Origin: Streptomyces flavochromogenes
GTDB lineage: Bacteria; Actinomycetota; Actinomycetes; Streptomycetales; Streptomycetaceae
Assembly (NCBI RefSeq): GCF_000717595.1
Contig: NZ_JNZO01000021.1
Span: forward strand, 62,001-126,000
Length of the DNA: 64,000 bases
Reading direction: 5' to 3'
Numbering within the stretch: the stretch's first letter is position 1; every line of letters begins with the position of its first letter. A model generated the notes under the pieces. That model did no database searches. It saw only the letters and a program-made list of their open reading frames with translations, and had not been told where the DNA came from. The position numbers and the translations under genes are program-made. Of the stretch, positions 1-7,788 are shown piece by piece.

Positions 1-1908
1 GCCGGTGGAGACCCGCTTCTGGAGGAAGTGGTAGTCACCGGCGGGCAGCAGCAGGGTCGCCTTCGGGTACTTCGAGGACGGCCCGGTGCAGGCCTTGATC
101 TTCTTGCCCTGCGAGAGGATCGGGCCGGGGTACTTGGTGCAGGTCCCGCAGGCCTTCAGGGTGACCTTGCCGGTCATCGGACCGGTGTAGAGCAGCTCGA
201 CCTCGCCCGGGCCGTCGTTGCTCACCACCATCACCATCCGCGTACCGCCGGGCGCGTCGGCCGAGGGCAGCTTCCCGCCGGCCGCGGGCTCCTCCTCGGC
301 GATCTCGGCCGCGATGGCGATGGAGCGGGCGTGCCCGGCCTGCGGGCTGCTCGGGTAGTCCTTCGCGTACGCCGTCATCGTGTCGAGCGCGGCCTTGAAG
401 TCCTTGTCCTTGAACTGGTCGGTCCCGCAGGCGAAGTCGCCCTTCTGGACCGCCGCGTCGGCCTGGTCCGCGGCGCCCTCGATCGACGGGTCCGTCATGC
501 CGTCGAGGGAGGCGCCGATCACGTGCAGCTCTTTGGTGGTGTCGCAGGGGTCGCCGCCCCCGGCGAGGGCGTCCGTCCGGGTCTTGATCGACGCCTCGAA
601 GGCCGGTGCGACCCGGGGCGCGTACGTCGACTTCGGGAAGGTCTTGAGGAGTTCGCCGAAGCTCTCGCTGGGATCCGGCTCGTAGGTCGCCTTGCCGATC
701 CCGGCCGCCCCGCACTCGTAGAGGGAGTGGGCCAGCGGCTCGTCGGTCTTGGCGGGCCGGGTGCCCAGCAGGTCCTTGTCGACGGTGGCCGGGAGCCCCC
801 GCAGGTAGGTGAGGCGCGGGATCGCGTCGCAGTACACCTTGTCGGCGTACGGCCTGGAGACCGTCGCGAAGTAGGTGTCGAGGCGCTCGGGGACGAGCTT
901 CCCGGCCCGTGATCCCGCGTGCTCCTTGCCGAGCTTCTCGTACTCGCCGAGCGCCTTGCGGAAGGTCGGCTCGGCCTTGTCGAAGGCGAGGCCGTCGGCC
1001 GACTTCACGAGCGCGTCGGCGGCGGCGAGGCGGTCGAGCAGGGCCTGCTCCTTCGCCTCGTCGCGGGCCGCCCCGTACGCGAGCGAGCCGCCCGCGGGCA
1101 CGGCGAGCAGCACGAGGGCCAGGGGCAGCGCGAGACGGCGGAAGGACGTGCCGATCCGGAGCGTCGCGCGCAGGCCGCGGCGGGCGCCGTCCGCCGCGAC
1201 GGCCAGGAGGAAGACGCCGTAGCCGGCGAGGAGCCCGACGGGCACGCCGTCGACGTCGGCGGGGAGGGCCAGGACCAGCAGGGCGGCGGTGGCGATCCAG
1301 CAGAGCGCGGCGCCGATCCAGTTGCGCAGGAGGACGTAACCGAGGCCCAGGCAGGAGAGGTTGAGCAGGCCGATCATGGCGGCCTGGGCGCCGTTCGCCT
1401 CGCCGGGCGGCCGGGTGGGCGGCTGCCCGCCGTCGCCGGGCGGCGGACCGTACCCGGGAGGGCCGTAACCGGGCGGCGGTCCGTAACCCGGCGGGGCGCC
1501 GGGCGGGGGCGGAGGCGTACCGGCACCGGCCCAGCCGGGCGCGGTGGCGGGACCGGCGGCGGGTGCGGGGCCGGGCACCGAGCCGGGAGCGGGACCAGTG
1601 GCCTCGGGGCCGGGCCCGGACGCCGCGCTCGGAGGCGGGTCGGTCGGCGGTCCGAAGCCCGCCGAGGGCCGCGCCTCCCAGGGCGCGGGGGCCACGGGCG
1701 CCGGAGCCGCGGGCGCGGGCGTGGCCGGCGCGCCGGGGTCCGGGGCGGCCCGGTCCGCGGACCGCAGTATCCGGGTCGACGAGTCGAGCGAGCCCGCCTG
1801 ACCGGGCAGGTCCGACTGGTTCGGCTGGTTCGGTCTGTCTGATGCGTCGTCCTGCACAGGCCGGTCGGACGGCTCGGGACGTGCGTCGTTCGGTTCTTCC
1901 CCCACCAC
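1..1908 (-). CDS. Proline-rich multi-pass membrane protein, 3' end beyond window
   Basis: Partial gene: the frame stays open to the left edge, so the C-terminus is missing (636 codons present). The first ~180 residues are rich in Pro, Ala and Gly with GYGPPPGYGPPGYGPPP-type repeats. Three hydrophobic segments follow (around LGLGYVLL, VGLLAGYGVFLLAVAA and LALPLALVLLAV), then a long probably extracytoplasmic domain with paired Cys residues (CDAIPR, YECGA, CDTT, FACGT, KACGTC). GTG at 1908 is chosen because GAGGGGG lies a few bases upstream; an in-frame ATG at 1929 lacks such a site. The architecture is common for uncharacterised Streptomyces membrane proteins. No function can be assigned. Confidence 0.7.
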   Translation of the reverse strand, partial: MVGEEPNDARPEPSDRPVQDDASDRPNQPNQSDLPGQAGSLDSSTRILRSADRAAPDPGAPATPAPAAPAPVAPAPWEARPSAGFGPPTDPPPSAASGPGPEATGPAPGSVPGPAPAAGPATAPGWAGAGTPPPPPGAPPGYGPPPGYGPPGYGPPPGDGGQPPTRPPGEANGAQAAMIGLLNLSCLGLGYVLLRNWIGAALCWIATAALLVLALPADVDGVPVGLLAGYGVFLLAVAADGARRGLRATLRIGTSFRRLALPLALVLLAVPAGGSLAYGAARDEAKEQALLDRLAAADALVKSADGLAFDKAEPTFRKALGEYEKLGKEHAGSRAGKLVPERLDTYFATVSRPYADKVYCDAIPRLTYLRGLPATVDKDLLGTRPAKTDEPLAHSLYECGAAGIGKATYEPDPSESFGELLKTFPKSTYAPRVAPAFEASIKTRTDALAGGGDPCDTTKELHVIGASLDGMTDPSIEGAADQADAAVQKGDFACGTDQFKDKDFKAALDTMTAYAKDYPSSPQAGHARSIAIAAEIAEEEPAAGGKLPSADAPGGTRMVMVVSNDGPGEVELLYTGPMTGKVTLKACGTCTKYPGPILSQGKKIKACTGPSSKYPKATLLLPAGDYHFLQKRVSTG

Positions 1909-2058
1909 GGTTCCCCCTCGTGGGTCCATGCGCGGTGGCACCCCACCGTCGCCTCTCACACCTACCCTTCACTGTCTGCTCACACGCGTCCACCGTTCCG
2001 CGAAGCGGTGACCAACCTGCGACGTACCCGCTGCGGGATCTCGTCCCGTACAGGGCCT

Positions 2059-2070
2059 AGAGTCGCCAGG
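2059..2070 (+). promoter_or_regulatory. Candidate leaderless promoter of the amidase gene
   Basis: A -10-like TAGAGT (2059-2064) ends five bases before the GTG start at 2070, and no Shine-Dalgarno sequence is present. This is the spacing expected of a leaderless actinobacterial transcript. No convincing -35 box is seen. Confidence 0.5.
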
Positions 2071-2987
2071 TGCCGTACGACCACCGGAAGACCACCCGCC
2101 ACACCCGCACCCGTACCCGCGGCCTCGCGCTCGCCCTCGCCGCCACGGGCTGCTGCGCCGTACTCGCCGGCTGTGGGGCCTCGCAGGCCTCGCAGCCGGA
2201 CGGGAAGGCCACGGAGAGCCCGGAGGCCTCGTCCTCGGGCCCGGCAGGCGACGCACCGGCCGAAGCGCCGAGCGAGGCACCGAGCGGAGCGCCGAGCACC
2301 CGGGACGCCGCCTCCTCCCTCGCCGGGCGGACCATCGCCCTCGACCCCGGTCACAACCCCGGCAATTTCCGTCATTCCCGGGAAATCAACACGAAGGTGA
2401 ACATCGGGACACACCGCAAGGAGTGCGACACCACCGGCACCTCCACGAACGCGGGATACACCGAGGCCTCCTTCACCCTCGACGTCACCCACCGGCTGCG
2501 GGACCTCCTCACGGCGCGCGGCGCCGAGGTGGTCCTCACCCACGACGCCGACCGCCCCTGGGGTCCCTGCATCGACGAACGGGCGCGGATCGGCAACGCG
2601 GCCCGCGCCGACGCCGTCGTCTCCGTCCACGCGGACGGCTCCGCCGCCGGCAACCGCGGCTTTCATGTGATCCTGCCCGCACCCGTGCGCGAGGGATCCG
2701 CCGACACCACGAAGATCGTCGGCCCCTCCCGCGAGCTCGGCGAGCGGATCGCCGACCGGTTCGCCCGCGCCACCGGAACGGCCCCCGCCAACTACCTCGG
2801 TTCCGGTACGGGGTTGGACGTCCGCGACGACCTCGGCGGACTCAATCTCTCAACCGTGCCCAAGGTCTTCGTCGAATGCGGCAATATGCGTGATCCGAAG
2901 GACGCGCAGCTGCTCACGTCGGCGGCGTGGCGACAGAAGGCCGCCCAGGGGATCGCGGACGGCATCGCCACCTACCTCAAGGGGTAG
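2070..2987 (+). CDS. N-acetylmuramoyl-L-alanine amidase lipoprotein (Amidase_3)
   Basis: 305 aa. An Arg-rich N-terminus and hydrophobic stretch end in the lipobox LAGC (Cys near residue 35), so the mature protein is probably lipid-anchored outside the membrane. A Ser/Pro/Ala-rich linker leads to an Amidase_3 domain that should cleave the amide bond between MurNAc and the stem peptide. Visible zinc-site elements are IALDPGHNPGN (His), GYTEASFTLDV (Glu) and VVSVHADGS (His); the C-terminal FVECGNMRDPKDA fits the catalytic Glu region. The overall shape resembles actinobacterial Rv3717-type amidases. Monocistronic. The family call is firm; the cell-wall process served is unknown. Confidence 0.88.
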   Translation: MPYDHRKTTRHTRTRTRGLALALAATGCCAVLAGCGASQASQPDGKATESPEASSSGPAGDAPAEAPSEAPSGAPSTRDAASSLAGRTIALDPGHNPGNFRHSREINTKVNIGTHRKECDTTGTSTNAGYTEASFTLDVTHRLRDLLTARGAEVVLTHDADRPWGPCIDERARIGNAARADAVVSVHADGSAAGNRGFHVILPAPVREGSADTTKIVGPSRELGERIADRFARATGTAPANYLGSGTGLDVRDDLGGLNLSTVPKVFVECGNMRDPKDAQLLTSAAWRQKAAQGIADGIATYLKG

Positions 2988-3096
2988 AACCCGCGGGCGA
3001 TAGATTCGCTCCGTACGATGGGGCAGCTCCGTGCCATCCCCCGTGCCATGACCTGAGCGCCACCCCGACGCGACGACCCGACGAAGGACTTCTTAC

Positions 3097-3954
3097 GTGA
3101 ATATCCGCTCCCTCACCCGAGGCGATGGCGTGCTGATCGGTGCAGCGGTGGTGCTGTTCATCGCCTCGTTCCTCGGCATTTCCGGCTGTGACGGACCCGA
3201 GGCGATCTGCGACCAGATCGAGAACCCGAACTCCTGGGAGGCGTCGCCCCTCGGCTGGGGCTCCTTCTTCCTGGGCATCGCCGGTGCCGCGCTCGTCGTC
3301 TTCTCCCGCAGCCTGCCGGAGCAGCGCAAGGTGGCCGGCCTGGAGCTCGGCCAGGTCGGCGCCACGTTCACCATCGCCTCCGCGTGGACCCTGCTGATGT
3401 GGGTCTTCGAGTCGAACAACGCCGGCGCGGGCCTGATCCTCGGCGTGATCGCCGCCCTGGTGCTCGCCGGTGCGGCCGTCGCCGGACCGATGGTCCCGGC
3501 CCTGAAGGCCCCGCTCGTCGGCGCGCCCAAGCCGCAGACCCCGCAGCCGTACGGCATGCAGCCGGGCCAGCCCGGCCCGCAGGGCGTCCCCGGTGGCTAC
3601 GGCTACCCGGGTGCGCAGCACCCGCAGTACGGCGGCCCCCAGGACCCGTCGCAGGGTGCGGGCCAGCCGTTCGGCGCGCAGGCCGCCGCCCCGCAGCCGC
3701 AGGCCGCACAGCAGCCCGAGCCGCAGGCCCAGGCCCCGCAGGCGCAGCCGGCCGCGGGCTTCGAGCCGTTCTGGTTCGCGGTTCCGGTCGCCCGTCCGCT
3801 GTACGCGGAGGACGGCTCGCAGGCGCCGATCGCCGAACTGGCCCCGGGTACCTGGTACCTGGCGGTCGAGCAGCGCGGTGCCACCCTGGTGGCCCAGACG
3901 CAGGACGGCCGTCGTGGTGTCCTGCAGGACACCACGGGCATCCAGCGCGGCTGA
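3097..3954 (+). CDS. Four-TM membrane protein with Pro/Gln-rich C-terminal tail
   Basis: 285 aa, starting at GTG with GAAGGA eight bases upstream. Four hydrophobic segments lie in residues ~8-140 (VLIGAAVVLFIASFLGI, FFLGIAGAALVVFS, ATFTIASAWTLLMWVF, LILGVIAALVLAGAAVAG). A low-complexity tail of Pro, Gln, Gly and Ala follows, then a conserved-looking end (GFEPFWFAVPVARPLYAED and GTWYLAVEQRGATLVAQTQD) that could be a small beta domain. The membrane part resembles actinobacterial DUF5336-like proteins. A strong terminator follows. No function known. Confidence 0.8.
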   Translation: MNIRSLTRGDGVLIGAAVVLFIASFLGISGCDGPEAICDQIENPNSWEASPLGWGSFFLGIAGAALVVFSRSLPEQRKVAGLELGQVGATFTIASAWTLLMWVFESNNAGAGLILGVIAALVLAGAAVAGPMVPALKAPLVGAPKPQTPQPYGMQPGQPGPQGVPGGYGYPGAQHPQYGGPQDPSQGAGQPFGAQAAAPQPQAAQQPEPQAQAPQAQPAAGFEPFWFAVPVARPLYAEDGSQAPIAELAPGTWYLAVEQRGATLVAQTQDGRRGVLQDTTGIQRG

Positions 3955-3976
3955 TCCGCCGCAGGCGGCACGACCG

Positions 3977-4021
3977 ACGGCCCCTCGCCCGGAAGCGAAT
4001 CCCTTCCGGGCGGGGGGCCGT
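3977..4021 (+). terminator. Strong hairpin terminator
   Basis: Arms ACGGCCCCTCGCCCGGAAG and CTTCCGGGCGGGGGGCCGT enclose a short loop just downstream of the membrane-protein gene. There is no U tract, as is usual for Streptomyces terminators. Confidence 0.75.
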
Positions 4022-4025
4022 TGGC

Positions 4026-4064
4026 GTACAGTCCCCGCATCCACCTGAACTGACGGATCGTCAG
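4026..4064 (+). promoter_or_regulatory. Promoter and inverted-repeat operator of the F420 oxidoreductase
   Basis: TACAGT (4026-4031) is a plausible -10, and TTGGCG just upstream is too close to be its -35. The perfect dyad CTGACG-GAT-CGTCAG (4050-4064) lies just downstream, near the expected transcription start, where a repressor would block initiation. TetR-type regulators use operators of this shape; which one acts here cannot be told. Confidence 0.5.
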
Positions 4065-4078
4065 AAAGGATGCGGGGC

Positions 4079-5089
4079 ATGCGACTCGGACTCGCCCTCG
4101 GCTACTGGGGCCGCGGCCCCTCCCCCGACCGCCTCGACCTCGCCCGCGAGGCCGAACGGCTCGGCTACGACTCGGTGTGGACGGCGGAGGCCTGGGGCTC
4201 CGACGCCTTCACCGCGCTCACCTGGATCGCCGCCCACACCAGCCGGATCAAGCTGGGCACCGCCGTCGCGCAGATGGCCGCCCGGGCGCCCACGACCACC
4301 GCGATGCACGCGCTCACCCTCGACCACCTCTCCGGCGGGCGGGTCATGCTCGGCCTCGGACTGTCCGGGCCGCAGGTCGTCGAGGGCTGGTACGGGCGCC
4401 CCTTCCCCCGCTCGCCGCTGACCGCGACCCGCGAGTACGTGGACGTCGTCCGCCAGGTGCTGCGCCGCGAGGCGCCGGTCCGGCTCGACGGGCGCCACCA
4501 CTCCCACCCGTACACCGGCTCCGACGGCACCGGCCTCGGCAAACCCCTCAAGCCGATCACCCACCCGCTCCGGGCCGACCTCCCGATCCTCCTGGGTGCC
4601 GAGGGGCCGAAGAACATCGCGCAGACGCTCACGATCGCCGACGGCTGGCTGCCGCTGTACTGGTCCCCCGAGCGCTGGTCCGAGGTGTACGCGCTGCCCG
4701 AGCGGCTCCCGGAGGGCTTCCTGGTCGCCCCCATGGTCCGCGCCCAGCTGTGCGACGACGTGACGGCCGGACTGCTGCCGGTCAAGGCGATGCTCGGCTT
4801 CTACATCGGCGGCATGGGGCACGCGGCCCGCAACTTCCACGCCGACCTGATGGGGCGGATGGGGTACGAGAAAGAGGCGAGGCGCGTCCAGGAGCTGTTC
4901 GCCGCCGGGCGGCGCGAGGAGGCCGTCCTCGCGGTCCCGGACGCCTTCGCGGACGAGATCTCCCTGGTCGGCCCCCGGCAGCGCATCGCCGAACGGCTGG
5001 ACACATGGCGGCGGGGTCCGGTGACGGACCTCCTCGTCACCTCACCGGACCCCGCGACCCTCCGTCTGCTCGCGGAGCTCAACGCGTAG
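4079..5089 (+). CDS. LLM-class F420-dependent oxidoreductase
   Basis: 336 aa luciferase-like monooxygenase fold (TIM barrel). Family landmarks are the N-terminal LGYWGRGP, the SVWTAEAWGSDAFT stretch, LGTAVAQMAARAPTTTAMHA, the HLSGGRVMLGLGLSGPQV glycine region, and LPILLGAEGPKNIAQT. These match the actinobacterial F420-dependent LLM group rather than FMN luciferases. Start at 4079 is preferred because GAAAGGA is correctly spaced; an ATG at 4070 sits on top of that site. The substrate is unknown. A 15-bp dyad operator precedes it. Monocistronic, with the next gene convergent. Confidence 0.85.
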   Translation: MRLGLALGYWGRGPSPDRLDLAREAERLGYDSVWTAEAWGSDAFTALTWIAAHTSRIKLGTAVAQMAARAPTTTAMHALTLDHLSGGRVMLGLGLSGPQVVEGWYGRPFPRSPLTATREYVDVVRQVLRREAPVRLDGRHHSHPYTGSDGTGLGKPLKPITHPLRADLPILLGAEGPKNIAQTLTIADGWLPLYWSPERWSEVYALPERLPEGFLVAPMVRAQLCDDVTAGLLPVKAMLGFYIGGMGHAARNFHADLMGRMGYEKEARRVQELFAAGRREEAVLAVPDAFADEISLVGPRQRIAERLDTWRRGPVTDLLVTSPDPATLRLLAELNA

Positions 5090-5103
5090 CCGGCGTCCTG
5101 GTG

Positions 5104-5661
5104 TCACCCGCCGCTGAGCTGGGAGGCGCTGGGGACCTTCTCGACGACTTCGGCGCCGGCGCTCTTGCCGGCGTCCTTGACGCTGTTGATGACGTTCTCG
5201 AAGGCGCCGACGTCCCCGTCGCCGACCTCGCCCTTGCGGAGCTTCGTCCCGAGCTCCTTGAGCGACTCGATCCCGGCCGTGAGCGGCGCGACCGCCTTCG
5301 ACAGCAGTGGATCGCCCTTGGCGTTGTTCGTCGCGGCCTTGAGCCGGTTGTAGGTGAACGCGCCCGCGAGGCCCGCCTTCACCAGGGCCAGGGTCCGGCC
5401 GTCCGCGCCCTTCTTGAACTTGCCCGCGCGGTACGGCTTCACGATCCACTGGTACGTGGCTCCCGCGGCCAGACCCGCGTTGGCCACGAACCGGGTCTTG
5501 GCGAGCCTCTGCTGCTCGAAGGTGCCCGAAGCCGTCGGCGTCGCGGCACCACCCGCGCTCGCGTCGTCGTCGCCGCAGGCGGCGGTCGTCAGGAGCAGAG
5601 CGCACGACAGCATCAGGGCCACGACACCACGGGCCACGGACCGGGGTACGGATCTGGGCAC
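5104..5661 (-). CDS. Hypothetical lipoprotein
   Basis: 185 aa from GTG at 5661, which has AGGGAGG upstream (the frame is open further 5' but lacks a better start). The signal peptide ends in LLTTAACGDDD, a lipobox with Cys around residue 29. The mature part is mostly helical and Ala/Lys-rich (AGLAAGATYQWIVKPYRAG, LKAATNNAKGDPLLSKAV). Convergent with the F420 oxidoreductase, 14 bp apart. The family is not recognised. Confidence 0.75.
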   Translation of the reverse strand: MPRSVPRSVARGVVALMLSCALLLTTAACGDDDASAGGAATPTASGTFEQQRLAKTRFVANAGLAAGATYQWIVKPYRAGKFKKGADGRTLALVKAGLAGAFTYNRLKAATNNAKGDPLLSKAVAPLTAGIESLKELGTKLRKGEVGDGDVGAFENVINSVKDAGKSAGAEVVEKVPSASQLSGG

Positions 5662-5772
5662 GACAGGACCTCCCTGGAGGGTTGTGGCGCCAGCCTCACC
5701 CGGGGCCCCCGGTGCCGCCACGCGGGCGACTCCGAATGGGTCCCGCCCCGTGCCGTCGTGCCGGGCGGGGAA

Positions 5773-6858
5773 TCAGCAGCAGTCCGGGTCGAGGCCCGCC
5801 GGGAGGCGTTCGCCGCCGAAGACGGCCACGGTCGCCTCCTCGCCGCCGAGTGCGGCCACCGCGAGCAGCAGGGAACCGGCCGTCCAGGCCGTCTGCTCCT
5901 CGGGCCACACGGCCTTGTCGCCCTCCGTCTCGCCCTCGAAGACGTACCCCGTCCAGTACATGCCGTTCTCGGCGCGCAGGTGCTGGATGTCCTGGAGGAT
6001 GGTGAGGGCCCGGTCCGACTCCCCCATCGCCCAGAGGGCGAGGGCGAGTTCGCAGCTCTCGCCGCCGGTCACCCACGGGTTGGGGATCACGCAGCGCACA
6101 CCGAGTCCGGGCACGACGAACGTGTCCCAGTCGGCCTCGATCCGGTCCTTGGCCTGGGAGCCGGTGACCGCGCCGCCGAGGACCGGATAGTACCAGTCCA
6201 TCGAGTAGCGCGACTTGTCGAGGAAGCGCTCGGGGTGACGGCGGATCGCGTGACCGAGCGCCCCGGCCGCCAACTCCCAGTCCGGCTGCGGCTCTTCACG
6301 GGTCTCGGCGATGGCGAGGGCACAGCGGAGCGCCTGGTGGATCGACGAACTCCCGGTGAGGAGCGCGTCGTTCACCGGCGTGCCGTCGGCCTCGCGCTTC
6401 CAGCCGATCTGGCCACCGGGCTGCTGGAGCCCGAGGACGAACTCGACGGCCGCGTAGACGGCGGGCCACATCCGGTCGAGGAAGGCGTCGTCGCCGGTCG
6501 AGAGGTAGTGGTGCCAGACACCCACCGCTATGTACGCGACGAAGTTGGACTCCCGGCTGCGGTCGGTGACCTGGTCGGGCTCGCCGTCGTGGTACGCCGC
6601 GAACCAGGAGCCGTCGCTGTTCTGGTGCCGGGCGAGCCACTCGTAGGCGCGGGTGGCGGCGGCGTGCTCACCGGCCGCGTCCAGGGCCATCGCGGCCTCG
6701 GTGTGGTCCCACGGGTCGAGGTGGTGGCCCCGGAACCAGGGCAGGGCGCCGTCCTCGCGCTGTACGGCGAGTATCCCGGCGACGGTCTCCGCGGCCTGCT
6801 CGGCGGTGAGCACCCCGGGCAGGACGAGGTGCTCCGCGATCCGCTCGGGGGAGGTCAC
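5773..6858 (-). CDS. Alpha/alpha-toroid protein (prenyltransferase-like annotation)
   Basis: 361 aa, third gene of the glycosyltransferase operon. Its GTG overlaps the methyltransferase stop as GTGA. Repeated helical motifs with aromatic residues (EDGALPWFRGHHLDPWDHTE, NSDGSWFAAYHDGE, WVTGGESCELALALWAMG, WPEEQTAWTAG) indicate an (alpha/alpha)6 barrel like those in squalene-cyclase/prenyltransferase or glycoside-hydrolase relatives. Proteins of this type are usually labelled prenyltransferase in Streptomyces, but no prenyltransferase active site is visible. Co-transcription with sugar and methyl transferases suggests work on a polar lipid or glycoconjugate; this is inference. Ends in Cys-Cys. 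Confidence 0.7.
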   Translation of the reverse strand: MTSPERIAEHLVLPGVLTAEQAAETVAGILAVQREDGALPWFRGHHLDPWDHTEAAMALDAAGEHAAATRAYEWLARHQNSDGSWFAAYHDGEPDQVTDRSRESNFVAYIAVGVWHHYLSTGDDAFLDRMWPAVYAAVEFVLGLQQPGGQIGWKREADGTPVNDALLTGSSSIHQALRCALAIAETREEPQPDWELAAGALGHAIRRHPERFLDKSRYSMDWYYPVLGGAVTGSQAKDRIEADWDTFVVPGLGVRCVIPNPWVTGGESCELALALWAMGESDRALTILQDIQHLRAENGMYWTGYVFEGETEGDKAVWPEEQTAWTAGSLLLAVAALGGEEATVAVFGGERLPAGLDPDCC

Positions 6859-7589
6859 TGGGTGTCGGCCTTGGGCTGGTGGGGCTTGGTCGCGTACGCC
6901 ACGAAGCTCTTGCCGACCACCGGGTTGAGCAGCTGCTCGGCGACCCGGGTCAGGGCGGGCTTCTTCATGATGTCCCAGACCAGGAGCTTGTGGTACGCGC
7001 GGACCGGCAGCGCCTTGTCGTTGTCGACGCCGAAGGCGCACTTCAGCCACCAGTACGGCGAGTGCAGCGCGTGCGCGTGGTGGGTGCCGTACGGCTTGAG
7101 TCCGGCCTGCCGGATCTTGCCGAGGAGCTCGTCGGCCTTGTAGATGCGGATGTGACCGCCCTCGACCTCGTGGTAGGCGTCGGAGAGCGTCCAGCAGATC
7201 TTCTCGGGGCCGTAACGCGGGACGGTGATCGCGATCCGCCCGCCGGGCTTGAGGACGCGGACCATCTCGGCGAGCACACCCTTGTCGTCGGGGATGTGCT
7301 CCATGACCTCGGAGATGATGACGACGTCGAAGGAATCGTCGGGGAACGGCAGGTTGAGCGCGTCGCCCTCCATCGCGGTGGCGGTCGCACCCGCGGGGGC
7401 CTCGCCGGCCTCCTTCATCGCCGCGAACCACTTGGCGACCTCGCGGATCTCCTCGCCGTTCTGGTCGAGGGCCACGACCTGCGCACCGCGCCGGTAGCAC
7501 TCGAAGGCATGCCGGCCCGCACCGCAGCCCAGATCGAGCACACGGTCGCCGGGGGCGAGCGGGAAGCGGGTGAAGTCGACGGTCAGCAC
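6855..7589 (-). CDS. SAM-dependent class I methyltransferase
   Basis: 244 aa with the Rossmann methyltransferase signature: motif I VLDLGCGAGRHAFE (near residues 17-30), acidic motif II VALDQNGEEI, then MEGDALNLPFPDDSFDVVI and LKPGGRIAITVPRYGPE. It belongs to the Methyltransf_11/UbiE-like group. GTG at 7589 has AGGA upstream. Second gene of the operon, 199 bp behind the glycosyltransferase and overlapping the next gene by 4 bp. The methyl acceptor is unknown and probably shared with the flanking glycosyltransferase. Confidence 0.85.
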   Translation of the reverse strand: MLTVDFTRFPLAPGDRVLDLGCGAGRHAFECYRRGAQVVALDQNGEEIREVAKWFAAMKEAGEAPAGATATAMEGDALNLPFPDDSFDVVIISEVMEHIPDDKGVLAEMVRVLKPGGRIAITVPRYGPEKICWTLSDAYHEVEGGHIRIYKADELLGKIRQAGLKPYGTHHAHALHSPYWWLKCAFGVDNDKALPVRAYHKLLVWDIMKKPALTRVAEQLLNPVVGKSFVAYATKPHQPKADTQ

Positions 7590-7700
7590 GAGGTCCTGCT
7601 TTCGCGGTTGAGGAGTCGGTGTGGGCAGTCGCCGCCCTGTCGTGGGCGGGTGTCGCCGGTGACGACCGGTGGGGGGCAATCGTTCCGCGGGGCGATGGGG

Positions 7701-7738
7701 GTCCCCCCTGCTCGGTCGAAGCCGAGGCCTTGGGGGAC
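7701..7738. repeat. Dispersed Streptomyces-type palindromic repeat
   Basis: Outer arms GTCCCCC (7701-7707) and GGGGGAC (7732-7738) enclose inner arms CTCGG (7711-7715) and CCGAG (7722-7726). This resembles an abundant intergenic repeat of Streptomyces chromosomes. It sits in the 199-bp gap inside the glycosyltransferase-methyltransferase operon and could attenuate or stabilise the transcript. Confidence 0.6.
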
Positions 7739-7788
7739 GGTGGGCGCGACCCACCCGCCGGGCCGCACCCGGCGACGATGGCGAGAAG

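Noticed and set aside
35-1993. Long minus-strand ORF of 652 codons
   Set aside because: Its translation is Arg/Pro/Ala-rich throughout, with no domain; the neighbouring frame gives the membrane protein with TM helices and a ribosome site.
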